The notes beneath the pieces were generated by a model that saw nothing but the letters and a program-made list of their open reading frames with translations, was not told the origin of the DNA and did no database searches. From Myotis daubentonii (Eukaryota > Chordata > Mammalia > Chiroptera > Vespertilionidae), in the NCBI RefSeq assembly GCF_963259705.1, contig NC_081847.1, forward strand, positions 70,949,754 through 71,013,753: a stretch of 64,000 bases of DNA. The letters run 5' to 3'. Shown here piece by piece: positions 1 to 9,447 of the stretch (positions are counted from its first letter, which is position 1; each line of letters starts with the position of its first letter). The translations under genes were made by a program, and so were the position numbers.

Positions 1-218
1 TCTGCCGTTGCCTGGCTCTGGCTTGATCAGCTGGCTTGTCTTGAGTTCCTAGTTATGTGGCCTTGCACTAGTCACCCACGTTCTCTGAATTGGTTTCCTC
101 CCCTGCCTGAGATCTTCCAGGTGTGTGTAAAGATGATGGGAGGCCCGAGGAGGGTGTCGGGTCGATATGCAGTGACTGTTCACAAGAGAGTAAAGGGAGG
201 CTCTTCCCCCACATCTAG

Positions 219-348
219 ATTCAAAAGGGACCGGGCTAACTACTCGCTAAACACGGATGACCCGCTCATCTTCAAGTCTACCCTGGACACCGATTACCAG
301 ATGACCAAACAGAAGATGGGCTTTACCGAAGAGGAGTTTAAGAGACTG
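219..348 (+). CDS. ADA: ADA adenosine deaminase, third-last coding exon (human exon 10 equivalent)
   Basis: This exon encodes part of the C-terminal half of adenosine deaminase, the zinc enzyme that deaminates adenosine and deoxyadenosine in purine salvage. The frame reads [16 protein letters not shown] and then a segment ending EEEFKRL, nearly identical to mammalian ADA as I know it. The TDDP motif holds the zinc-ligating Asp and the adjacent substrate-binding Asp (human D295/D296). The acceptor is ATCTAG before 219 and the donor is CTG|GTGAGT after 348, giving 130 bp. The first base completes an Arg codon begun in the preceding exon, which lies outside the window. Two residues after YQMTK (QK) differ from the human RD. 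An upstream ATG-led frame from 55 is intronic read-through and is not used. Confidence 0.96.
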
Positions 349-1171
349 GTGAGTGGGTGTGGGCCCGGTCGGCCTTGACTCTGGGCCCCGGGACTGTGAG
401 GCCTGCAGGGCCTGGAGCCTCTGAGGAAGAGGAGTGGGTTTACCTCAATAGGCCAAGCCAGACCTAGAGTTAGATGCCTTCCACCGAGTGACGTATTGAC
501 CTGGGACCAGGTGTTTTATTCTTTGCTTGCCCTCGAAGACTCTGATGAAAGCCATCTACCCTCTCCCAAAAAATGTGAGGTCAGCTATAAAATTCTGCAC
601 TTTCAAGCCGTTCATAGATCCCAGGGTTGAGCTCTTGATTTTAGATGGTACAATTTCCCAAACCTGTCTCTGCATGACTATCTCTTTGGTCCCCTACATC
701 CCACCCTGTCTCTCAAAGTTTCTCCAACTTCGTTCTCACATTACTGTATCATGGAGTGCCACTTAAAAATTTTTTTTAAATATATTTTTATTGATTTTAG
801 AGAAGGAGAGGGAGAGAAACATCAGTGATATGAGAGAATCATTAATTGGTTGCCTCCTGCATGTCCCACACTGGGGATTGAGCCTACAACCTAGGCATGT
901 GCCCTGACCAGGAATCGAACCATGACCTCCTGGTTCATAGGTTGATGCTCAACCACTGAGCCACGTCGGCTGGGCTGGAGTGCCACTTTGAGATCACAGA
1001 ACCGCACGGTTTCTGCTCTGGCAGTGACTGACCTGACCTGGGACAAGTCCCTTCCTCTCCGAGCTTAATCAACCGCCCTCATTCAGTGGAAAGCGTGGAC
1101 TATCACTAGATTACCACGGCATCCCTTCCACATTCGCTGGTTCATGCTGTCTGCCATTCGGACTCTTCCAG
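349..1171 (+). other. ADA intron between the 130-bp and 103-bp exons
   Basis: This 823-bp intron has a GTGAGT donor and a CTCTTCCAG acceptor. It holds one antisense Ves SINE (765-975). Nothing else is recognisable in it. Confidence 0.85.
765..975 (-). mobile_element. Ves-type tRNA-derived SINE, antisense, in ADA intron
   Basis: Read on the minus strand, the element starts with a tRNA-like head (GCCCAGCCGACGTGGCTCAG) carrying an internal promoter B-box-like GGTTCGATTCC. It ends in a CT-rich segment, ATCAATAAA and an A-rich tail. It is flanked by a perfect 13-bp target duplication, TGGAGTGCCACTT, at 752-764 and 976-988. Confidence 0.93.
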
Positions 1172-1274
1172 AATATCAATGCGGCAAAGTCCAGTTTCCT
1201 CCCAGAAGATGAAAAGAGGGAGCTCCTGGACCTGCTCTATAAAGCCTACGGGATGCCACCTGCGGCCCCTGCAG
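1172..1274 (+). CDS. ADA: ADA adenosine deaminase, penultimate coding exon (human exon 11 equivalent)
   Basis: The exon reads in frame from the previous one as [18 protein letters not shown], then a helix [13 protein letters not shown] and AAPAG. This is the C-terminal helical end of ADA. The acceptor is CTCTTCCAG|AAT and the donor is GCAG|GTATGC, giving 103 bp and leaving one base of a Gly codon for the last exon. The block is highly conserved; only the tail after GMPP differs (AAPA here, SASA in the human protein as remembered). Confidence 0.96.
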
Positions 1275-1647
1275 GTATGCACGCTCCTGTCTGCGCTTCT
1301 GGGCCACGGACCTGCCTGGCTCGTTTAGCTTTCTGTGGGGTCCCTGGCGAGACGTCCTCTCTGGGTAGCATCATGGACTTGTAATGGCGCCTGGGCACAG
1401 GCCCTGGCTGGGGCAGCCTTTCACCACCCGGCCTACGTTCTGTGTAATGCTGTCCTGAGGCTGGCCTGAGGGGGAGACTTTCTGAAGGTCTTAGCTCTGT
1501 TCTGCTCCTTCCTGCGTGGCCTTGGCAAGGCGTTTTCTGGCTCTAAGTCTCCACAGGGGACTCCTATGGCTCTAATGCTCTGTGATTCTTTATGCCCTGG
1601 GTACTGGGACTTGCCTAATCTTTCTGCTTCTCTGACCCGGCCAGCAG

Positions 1648-1661
1648 GGCAGCAACCATGA
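1648..1661 (+). CDS. ADA: ADA adenosine deaminase, last coding exon and stop codon
   Basis: After the acceptor CCGGCCAGCAG the sequence GGCAGCAACCATGA completes the split Gly codon and adds Gln-Gln-Pro before TGA at 1659-1661. The human protein ends Gly-Gln-Asn-Leu as remembered, so the length is the same but the last residues differ. The match of phase, length and the downstream 3'UTR similarity supports this terminal exon despite its tiny coding part. Confidence 0.88.
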
Positions 1662-1910
1662 AGGCATCACGGCCACTGCTCCGAGCCGCACCCTGTGGAT
1701 GGAGATTTCATAGCTCTGGGGGGGGCGTCGAGCGACACCCACCTTTACTTCCCTGGGAAGACCATGATTTCCATAGTCAGCTACCGATGCTACTGGAAGC
1801 CTGTGTGCCCCTGCTGTACCCACACACAGCGTGGCATGGTCAACTCCCTCCTCTGGTGATTTATGCTGAAAAGCTGGTGCTCAAAAAAGAAGCCAACGGC
1901 TGGTGTCGTG
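1662..1910 (+). other. ADA: ADA 3' untranslated region
   Basis: Blocks such as GAAGACCATGATTTCCATAG and AAGCTGGTGCTCAAAAAAGA follow the order of the human ADA 3'UTR as remembered. The position where the human message carries CAATAAAGAAGCC reads CAAAAAAGAAGCC here (about 1880-1893), so the canonical poly(A) hexamer appears to be lost. The 3' end at about 1910 is an estimate by analogy. An ATG-led 154-codon frame from 1658 crosses this UTR but has no support as a gene. Confidence 0.7.
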
Positions 1911-2344
1911 CAGCACGTGATGCATGGTCTTGGGCAGGACGACTGGGTGGGGTGAGAGAGAAAGGAGCGTCTAGGGCAGCCTGCCCAGTGGCAGGACCCA
2001 AGAGCCCAGCGGGGGCTGTGACTGGGAAGCCAGAGCTCCCATGCTGCGGGGAGGGGCCCACACCTGCCCTCCCGAAGCAGCCAGGCTTCTCTGGAGGAGT
2101 TGTCTGCTTACAGGCTCCCTGAACTCTCAGCCCCTCCTGTTCTAGGTTTTAAGGGAAAACCTTCCCTTTGAGCTCCTGAAGCTGGACGGGCGAGAGAGGG
2201 CGAGGGAAGAAGATTCCTCGGCCACCGGCATCTGCTCAGTGTTTTCTTTCTGTGGGAGCTGGGGCAGCAACGGATCGTAGCCGAAGTGGACGTGGCCTAG
2301 CTCCTGCTTGTGCTGTTTAACGGAGAAATAATCATCGTAAACCA

Positions 2345-2998
2345 GCCACACAAATCACCAGCATTTATTTCCTGGGTCCCAGGCGTTGTTCATCTTGGTA
2401 GAAAGGAAGGACAGAGTTGATCAGAGCACAGAAATCCCTTCCCTAAAACTGGATCTGTAAAGCTCCAGGAGGGAACCGCAGACTCGCGGAATTTGGATTA
2501 AAACGGCTTTCACAAAAAAGTGGATTGATTGTCAGCTCCTTCCCTCTCTGCTGAAAAAGGTTTACAATTTTTTTTAAAGTGTTTTTTAAAAAGGGATCAG
2601 ATCAGAAGGTCTTGACCTGGACGGTTGGTTTTGGAGAAGAAGGGGCAGAACTGGGACATGGTTGCTGCCCAGGTCGCCTAGGAGACGAGCTGCCTTGGGT
2701 GGGCTGCTCCCCCAGGTGAGCAGGACCCAGCCCCTGAGTCTCAGTGCCCCATGAAAAATAACATCCTGTGGTCAGAGTGTCTTAAAAGTGTACCTGGGCA
2801 CGGTGAGGAGGTGGTAGCGCGGAGCCTGTGGGTGTGGGCAGAGGGCCTGCCCAGGGGGAGGGCCTCTGGGGGCGCCTCAGTCTGACTTTGCTTGCCTGGA
2901 ACAGGGGGCTCAGAAGAGGCTGCCGGGCCAGCGCCAGGACTCCCTGCCCAGGTGGGGACAGCAGGTCTCTCTTCCAGCCTCCTTGGGCAAGGTCAGAC
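2345..2998 (-). other. PKIG: PKIG 3' untranslated region
   Basis: This is the stretch between the PKIG stop codon (2999-3001, complement) and the first AATAAA on the minus strand. The poly(A) site about 15-20 nt beyond the hexamer is estimated. No repeat is visible inside it. It ends about 430 bp from the ADA 3' end, so the two genes converge tail to tail. Confidence 0.75.
2364..2369 (-). terminator. PKIG: PKIG polyadenylation signal AATAAA
   Basis: TTTATT on the plus strand is AATAAA on the minus strand, in the context GGAAATAAATGCTGG. It is the first canonical hexamer downstream of the PKIG stop codon. Confidence 0.75.
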
Positions 2999-3078
2999 TC
3001 AAGATGAGGTGGTCCCGTCACTGCTCTCAGGCTGGTTGCTAGCCTCCTTGTCTGGGGCACCTGCCTCCGCCTGTCCTT
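2999..3078 (-). CDS. PKIG: PKIG cAMP-dependent protein kinase inhibitor gamma, last coding exon
   Basis: On the minus strand, after the acceptor CTTCTCTCCAG, the frame completes a Glu codon and reads GQAEAGAPDKEASNQPESS, then DGTTSS and TGA at 3001-2999. This is the C-terminus of PKI-gamma, a 76-residue heat-stable inhibitor of the PKA catalytic subunit. Joined to the 151 coding bases at 5860-6010, it gives 231 bases, which is 76 codons plus stop, exactly the family length. The tail is acidic and disordered in this family and carries no catalytic residues. Confidence 0.95.
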
Positions 3079-5859
3079 CTGGAGAGAAGGGGAAGAGGAA
3101 CATAAACACAAACATAAAGCACAGGTGACAGGGGAGGACCCGGCCAAAACGGTAACAGTGGATGAGCCCTGGGTGCAGGACAGGAGCTGGCTGAGAGGTG
3201 GGGGCAGCCAAAGGGAACGGGAGCCTTGTCTCTAACAGTTCAGTGCTTACAAAGAAAATGCCTGTGACATTACTAGCATCATTAAATCAATCAAAGGCCA
3301 GGATCATGGATGGATGCTAAAAGCAACAGGCGAAGGGCTGTTGAGGGTCAAGGGCTGTGCAGGTTCTCTAGGAGGAGAGGGCAAATGGGAGGTCCCAGCA
3401 AGTAACAGGTGCTCAGCGAATGGTAGTTCTTAGAAGACAGAAAAGGGCATGAGGAAAAGGCATCAGACTAGGCCAGCTCAGGAGAGTACCAGGGTATGGC
3501 CTGCATCAGGGTTAGGTGTGGAGCCTATGACTGTTCCATTCTGCGGTGTCCTCACCAGACCAGCCGAACCTCCCTCTCTGGCCTCTGTCTTTGCATCCTC
3601 AGGCTAAGCCTTTCCCATGACTAAGAACCACCACCCTGTGCCGAGCTCCATGCAACCCACCCAGCAGCCTGGGGTGTGATTCGGGGCTTGATACCGGTGA
3701 GAAACAGGCTCACAGAGGTGAACTGATTTGCCTGAGATCAGTGATGGAGGGAGCCAGTGTCCCTTCCAGGAAATTCACCTCCTGCCAACAGCATCGCTGG
3801 GGTTTGTAAAGGCCTGTCACCATCGACACTGCCTCACTGTGCCCTTGCAGGAGTCTTGGGAAGCAGGTGTTAGTAGGAGCAAGTGGTGCAGGCAGAATGT
3901 GGACATCTGTGTCTCTGCCAGGCTACCTCCTATCCTGGTGGTGCTCATGGCAAAGGCTTGGTCCCGGAGGGCCCTTCTGCCCTCTCCAGAGGCCTGACAA
4001 TTTAGATGGCACTTTGGGCAAATTTCCCAGCTTGCAATGCCTTATTTGGCCCTGAGCCACCCGCCCCAGCAGGTAGAAAGCATCTTGTTAGATTCCATAG
4101 TAATCTCTGCTCTGCCATTTCCTTGCTGTGGAATCATGAACAACATTTAATCTCTCTGGGCCTCTGCTTCCTGATCATAAAGTGAGGATGATGACACCTC
4201 TCCCTGTCATGAAGGGGAGTGCTGGGCCTGCACGTGACCATTTGACACAGGGGAATGTCTCAGCCAATGGCAATGCTTCCTCTGTGCCAGTCCCAGTTCT
4301 CCTGGCACGTTCCGCTCCAGCCAGCACCCTCGGGACTTCTGGGGCCCATCTCAGAGCACCATCTGAAGATGCGTCACCGTTACCCCCTGCCAGGCAGTGT
4401 ACTCGTTTCCTCGGGCCTTGTCTGTTGTTTCTCATTGTAAGGCCAAGGAAGGAAAGGTTTGTGCTCCTCACGTAAGAAAATACCAGGGAAGACAGGTCTG
4501 CACACAGCCTGCTGTGCATCAATCTCCTGGAAGCTTTAAGCAAACATCTGAGCAGCGGGATCAGATTCTCTGGATTGCTACTCCCTCGGTAAGAGCTGTC
4601 CCTCGGATAGCACGGAGGGCCTGCCTGCGGAACCTGCTCCGAGCAGGGCTCCTCGGCCAGTCTGGCCTGCACTCCACCCTGAGTGCTTCACTTCCTTGAA
4701 GTGAGCACTATTCCTCTCAGGTCCTTTTTAATGCAAGTCACCCTGGAAGGAAAAGGCACCCGCTGGGAGACACTTCAGAGAGTTTGGATTGGATGGGTAA
4801 ACAGGTTGTAGAAGGGCCTGGGCCCATGACGAGTGGCTGCAACTGCAGAGGTAGAGGGAGACTGAAACAGCTCACCAGAGCTGAGGATACAGAAGCCCTG
4901 GCAGCATGCCCAGGCGGCAGTTGGTCAAGAGCTGGACAGTGAACAGCCATTGACTAGGCACCTCCACCATGTTCCAAATGTTGCCAGGCACCGAGGGCAC
5001 AAGACAAAGATCTTGTGTGGGAGGAGCTCACAGCCTGGAGAAGGGGCACTGCTGTGCGCGATTACAGAGGCAGAGAGAGGATGTGCCTTCCCCGGCCTCA
5101 GAGGGGGTGCGGTCAGGGCAGCTGGGTTTCTGAGAAAGAGGAGAAAAGCCAGGGCAGGGGAAGGCAGGGAGGACTGGACAGCGGCAGCCTGGTGTTCAGC
5201 CCATAAGGGGCTTTTAAGAAACAGAGTACGTTCCTCTGGCTGGACCAGAAGCACCAACGGAGAAGGATGAGCTGAGGCGAGCAGGGTGACGGGTGGAGCT
5301 CGTGCCTGGGTAGGGAGTGTGGGCCACATAAGGGGGTGCTGACAGAACAGAGAAGGGGTGTAGGTGCTGGGGGAAACCAGATTCTCATTCTGTTAACTTG
5401 CTGGTGACCCTGAGCAAGCTACCCACTTCTCTGCACATATTTGTCCAGATTAAAGAACATGGCAGGGTTGGTCCATGCCCCCACAAAGTCTTCTCTGTTC
5501 TATACTCAAAGGGGGAGGAGGAGGGGAAGAAGGGAGGGAGATGGTGGGGAGGAGCATCACAGAGGGGATAGCAGATGCGGTTTCCTCCACTTATTCACTC
5601 AGCCTGTGACTGCCAAACACCTGCTCTTGCCAGCGGAACAGAGGCCCTTGCTCTCCTGGAGCTGCTATTTAAACCCAGGAGACCTCATCAGAGTGCTGAG
5701 GAGTCATGTGACCAGGGAGGGCCAATGAGAGCTGTCAGAGAAAGCCCCTTTGAGCACCTGGTATCTGAGCTTGGGCATGAGGTGGCAGCCACAGGGCTGG
5801 GTGGCGGCTGTCTAGCAGCGGAAACAGGGAGACGTGCAAAAGTGCTGGAGGGTTCTGAC
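3079..5859 (-). other. PKIG: PKIG last intron
   Basis: This 2.8-kb intron has donor CAG|GTCAGA at 5860/5859 and acceptor CTCCAG at 3079. It contains a MIR-like fragment at about 3645-3725 (minus) and a clearer MIR at 4085-4215. The rest is GC-rich sequence with no gene or young repeat that I can recognise. Confidence 0.85.
4085..4215 (+). repeat. MIR SINE remnant
   Basis: The order 'tctgccatttccttgctgtg', 'ctctctgggcctctgcttcc' and 'taaagtgaggatgatgacac' follows the MIR core from the tRNA-like part to the conserved centre. It is diverged and has no visible target duplication, as expected for an ancient repeat. Confidence 0.7.
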
Positions 5860-6033
5860 CTGCCCCCTCCAGTGCCAGCTCGCCCATGTCTCCAGCCAGC
5901 TTCCTCACGCTCACGGCCTCCGAGTCTCCCTGGATGTCAGGGACTGCATTCCGACGGCCTGTCCGGTCACAGGAGATGAAGTCCGAGTAGGAGGACTCGA
6001 CCTCCATCATGCCTGTCGCATTGTTCTTCAGGC
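5860..6033 (-). CDS. PKIG: PKIG cAMP-dependent protein kinase inhibitor gamma, first coding exon (CDS 5860-6010)
   Basis: Minus strand. The exon begins after CCCACAG at 6033, has 23 bases of 5'UTR, then ATGATG (6010-6005) and 50 codons starting [13 protein letters not shown]. The segment [11 protein letters not shown] (residues 17-27) is the PKI pseudosubstrate: arginines before Asn-Ala, so Ala stands in the phospho-acceptor position and blocks the PKA catalytic site. [12 protein letters not shown] (residues 39-50) is the leucine-rich nuclear export signal that lets PKI carry the catalytic subunit out of the nucleus. The donor is GGGGCAG|GTCAGA. The promoter and upstream noncoding exons are not visible and should lie to the right. 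Confidence 0.96.
6007..6021 (-). promoter_or_regulatory. PKIG: Upstream mini-ORF overlapping the PKIG start codon
   Basis: In the 23-nt 5'UTR part of the first coding exon the minus strand reads ATGCGACAGGCATGA, a four-codon frame (Met-Arg-Gln-Ala-stop). Its stop overlaps the first PKIG ATG in ATGA. Such an overlap can permit termination-reinitiation. The function is inferred, not shown. Confidence 0.5.
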
Positions 6034-9000
6034 CTGTGGGGACAAGGGCAGGAGGGCAGTGAGTCCGGGTGCATCTGCAGGGAGACACAGCTCGGGTCTC
6101 CAACACCAATGTCTTGACAAAAATGTAGTTTGGAGGGTGCATCAACAGGACCTGGTGTTCGATTGATGGGGAAGAGAGCTTTCTGAGATGGGAAAGTAGG
6201 TGGACAGAAGTGTGGTTTCCTGAGAGGAGGAGTACTTTGGGGAGTGACGGCGGGTGAAGATTCAGAGTTCTGTTTGACCGTATTAACTCTGAGATGTTTG
6301 TGAGCCCTTCAAGGGGAAAAGCAGAGTAGGTCAAAGAGAGATGGGGTATGGCATGGGGAGGAAAGGTAGGAGATCAGAAGTTAAGGCCACAGAGATGGTG
6401 GCTAACCCCCTCCCCTGGTGGTTAGTTATATAGCCGAGAGAGAGAGGAGAACCATACATATAAAGAGCCATATACATTTGGAAAATTATGTGGGGCTCAT
6501 ACTATACATTGTATTTTGTAGCCTACTCTTTGGAACACGTCATTGTACCATGATTTGATCTGTCCCCTAGAAAAGAACATGGAGGTACTTTCCAATTTCA
6601 CACCATTCAGACACTACTAGGTCTTTATGTAAATCCTTAGAGTTTATTCCTAGAATTGCTGGGCTAAATGGAAGGATGAAATGATTTTAAAACATTGCTT
6701 TGGCACATTTCCAAGTTGCCTTCCCGAACGTACAGTGGGACAATTAGGGGTGCCAACTGTCCGTGCAGTCAATAATCCACATATAACTTAAGTTAGCCTC
6801 TGCATAGTCAGATTCCCAACTGCCAGCTGACCCTGAACAATGTAGGTCCGAAATGTGTGGGTCAATTGAAAAAAACCAGCGTGTAAATGGACCCACACAG
6901 TTCAAGAATCAACTGGTAATGACAAAAACAATGAGGGGAAAAAACTTATAAATTCATTACTGTTCCTATTTATATTCCCACGAGCAGCACATCAGATTGT
7001 CCATTTATCTGCACCCTTACCAACAAGTATCGCTATCATGTGAAAAATGCCCATGTTCTGTAGGGTGAAGGTGTTTACTGCCTGTGGTCAGTAATGGCGA
7101 ACCTTGGGGGCCACCTGAATGTGCAGCAGGAAGCTAGCATTACATGACTTATAAAGTATTCATAAAAAGAAACACACCAGATGGACCAGTACTGACATAA
7201 CAGTTTATCTCAGAACCCTTGCTAACTGCAAAATGTAGGTTGCAAAACAACACCTAAAATAAAACCCAGTTTCTGTGGGGAAAGATAGCAGATACGAGCA
7301 GAAAAAAAACCCCCAAAAAGGTGTCGTGTGATTCTTTGGGACTAAGGGGAACTTCCTCGTCTAAGACAATATTTGTGTAAAGGTAGAAGCTTTTATCCGT
7401 TCAAGTTATTGTGTAATGCTTTCAGAAGGTAAGTGATATTGGCAGATGTGCCCCAAAGTGCCCAGGGTGGGGCTCGGTAAGTGCTTTGGGGAATGTGTGT
7501 GTGTGTGAGACAGAAGGCGATGGAAGGTAAAGGGAGGAGGACAGAGGGACAGAGAGAGGAGGGCTGCCTAGAACCACATCCCAATACCTAGTTCAGAAGA
7601 GACACCTGCGTAAACTGGGGCACTCGAAGATTAGGCATGGGAGACAGGAGGTGTCCAGTAGTAGGAGAAAGACAGTGACCCTGTGCGGTGAACTTGGTTC
7701 TGCCTGTTACCCCATCTGTTAAAGGCGGGGCTGCATTCTGTCTAAGGTAATCCCCCCAAGCCCCAGCAGAGGGCGCGCCCAGCCTGGCCTTGGCTGCCTT
7801 GAGAGAGAGATTGCCCTGGTAGTGCTTGGGCTCCTCCTCAGCAAGAAACAAACAAGGAAAACCTCTCCGAAGTCCCAGGGGTGGTTCCTTCTGCAGGTCA
7901 GCAGTTTCAGTCCTGCACTCTCCCTCTGGGTAAACTGCCCAAAGCTTCACAACAGGGGAATGGCCTGTTGCACAGCGGTAATAACAGAATGAGGATGATC
8001 ATTCTAACAATCAGTAAAGGTAATATTTACCGAGTCCTTCTGTTTCCCATACCTCACTAACTGTCCCAACAGCTCCCTGAGGTCAGTGAGGTAAATGTGT
8101 AACCACGACTCAGAAAGATCCCAGTTGGGCCCCTCTAGCTCGTAGGCCCAGCCTCTTCCTCCCGACATGCCTGTTGCCCACAAGAAGGCACAGACCTGTG
8201 CAGCCACACCATCTCCCCACGCCCTGCAGTCTGAGCTCGTCCCTCCAACTGGAGTGCTGGCTCCCGGACAATAAGGATTTGGATTTGGATTTTCGCCCGC
8301 CCGACTGAAAAGCCTCATCCTGGCAGCTAAGCCACAGGCTCTGGCTGCTCCATCCTCGGATTCTCGACCAGCACAAAACTGACATTCAATAATACTCCTC
8401 AAATTAAATGTGAACCGGTCGGTCTGTCTGCCTTCCCACTACCCCTCTTTTCCTATCTGTGGGGACGGGACGATAAAGCGACTCCTCCGGGCTATGGCCA
8501 AAGGCTCTGTCCACTGTAGGCGGCTGTGCTGACGTTCTTGCCTGGTACCGCTAGGAACCGACACTGGGACGGAGGTACAGGCTCCAGCTAAAAGGAACAG
8601 ACGCCCTGGGCTCTAGCTGCCGCCTCTGCCTGGCTGACCCTCCTGGCTGGAGAGGGAAGTGTGCCAAGGTCAGAGCCCAGTCCTGGAAACACCACCCAAG
8701 CCGACAAGCTCTGGCTGCCCTACTGCATCCCCTGGGAACAGCGGTTCCAAGGACGGGTCTGGGCTTTGTGTCTGGGGGCTCTCTGACTCGCAGTGCAAGC
8801 ACATTGTTTTGTTTCTCTTCAACATTTGTATTCTTCCCTCACTCTGTTCTTCAAAGTCAGCAGCAAATGTGGAAGTAAAGAATCCTCTGAGTTGGTCATT
8901 CTCAGGCTGTTCATAGGAGTGTAAACTGTCAGGACTTCTCGGGGAGTGACTTGACAAAAGGCATCAAGAAATCTCGACTTTTTCCCAGATCCTTGAGCCA

Positions 9001-9175
9001 CGAAGTCAGTGTGTTTACTAAGTCAGCTTATAATAATTTATGGTGGCTTCTCACAGGCACCCTCCCCAGGCAAGCATCGTCTTGTGTCCTCCTAGAGATA
9101 CTCTGCAATACACACGTTCCCTCATTCCACCCCTCCCTTCTTTCCTTCTTTTTTCCTTATTTAAAACAGAAAATT
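6034..9175 (-). other. PKIG 5' intron, left part; mostly old, degraded sequence
   Basis: Upstream (minus-strand) of the first coding exon no other PKIG exon can be identified. The stretch contains old LINE-like sequence at about 6490-7080 interrupted by a Tigger-like element, and otherwise unique sequence. I see no gene. The reading as a PKIG intron is inferred from the human gene, whose noncoding first exons lie tens of kilobases away. Confidence 0.6.
6745..6920. mobile_element. Tigger/MER2-like DNA transposon remnant
   Basis: Near-complementary ends, GCCAACTGTCCGTGCAGTC on the left and CCACACAGTTCAAGAATCAACTG on the right in part, plus the internal 'gctgaccctgaacaatgtagg', resemble Tigger2/MER2-type termini. 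It sits inside an old LINE-like stretch that continues on both sides. The exact family is uncertain. Confidence 0.5.
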
Positions 9176-9392
9176 TGCCGAAACCGGTTTGGCTCAGTGG
9201 ATAGAGCGTCGGCCTGCGGACTGAAAGGTCCTAGGTTCGATTCCGGTCAAGGGCATGTACCTGGGTTGCGGGCACATCCCCGGTGGGAGATGTGCAGGAG
9301 GCGGCTGATCGATGTTTCTCTCTCATCGATGTTTCTGACTCTCTATCTCTCTCCCTTCCTCTCTGTAAAAAATGAATAAAATATATTTAAAA

Positions 9393-9431
<39 letters not shown>

Positions 9432-9434
9432 AAT
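9176..9434 (+). mobile_element. Young Ves SINE with long (AAAT)n tail
   Basis: The tRNA-like head GAAACCGGTTTGGCTCAGTG and B-box-like GGTTCGATTCC are followed by the body, a CT-rich region, AATAAAATATATTT and about 45 bp of AAAT repeats. The flanking duplication AAAACAGAAAATT at 9163-9175 and 9435-9447 is perfect. The element is close in sequence to the copy at 61246, so both belong to a recent subfamily. Confidence 0.95.
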
Positions 9435-9437
9435 AAA
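9390..9437 (+). repeat. (AAAT)n microsatellite, SINE tail
   Basis: About eleven AAAT/TAAA units form an expanded tail of the SINE ending at 9434. Confidence 0.9.
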
Positions 9438-9447
9438 ACAGAAAATT

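Noticed and set aside
1658..2122. 154-codon plus-strand frame beginning at the ADA stop region
   Set aside because: It starts inside the terminal codons of ADA and runs through its 3'UTR; no protein similarity and no independent promoter.
7087..7110. Possible second copy of the 51033-type hAT end (cagtaatggcgaacct)
   Set aside because: Only one terminus-like phrase is present, with no matching body, opposite end or duplication.
9180..9255. tRNA-like sequence with A/B-box-like motifs
   Set aside because: It is the head of a Ves SINE with tail and target duplication; all similar tRNA-like patches in the window are SINE heads, not tRNA genes.
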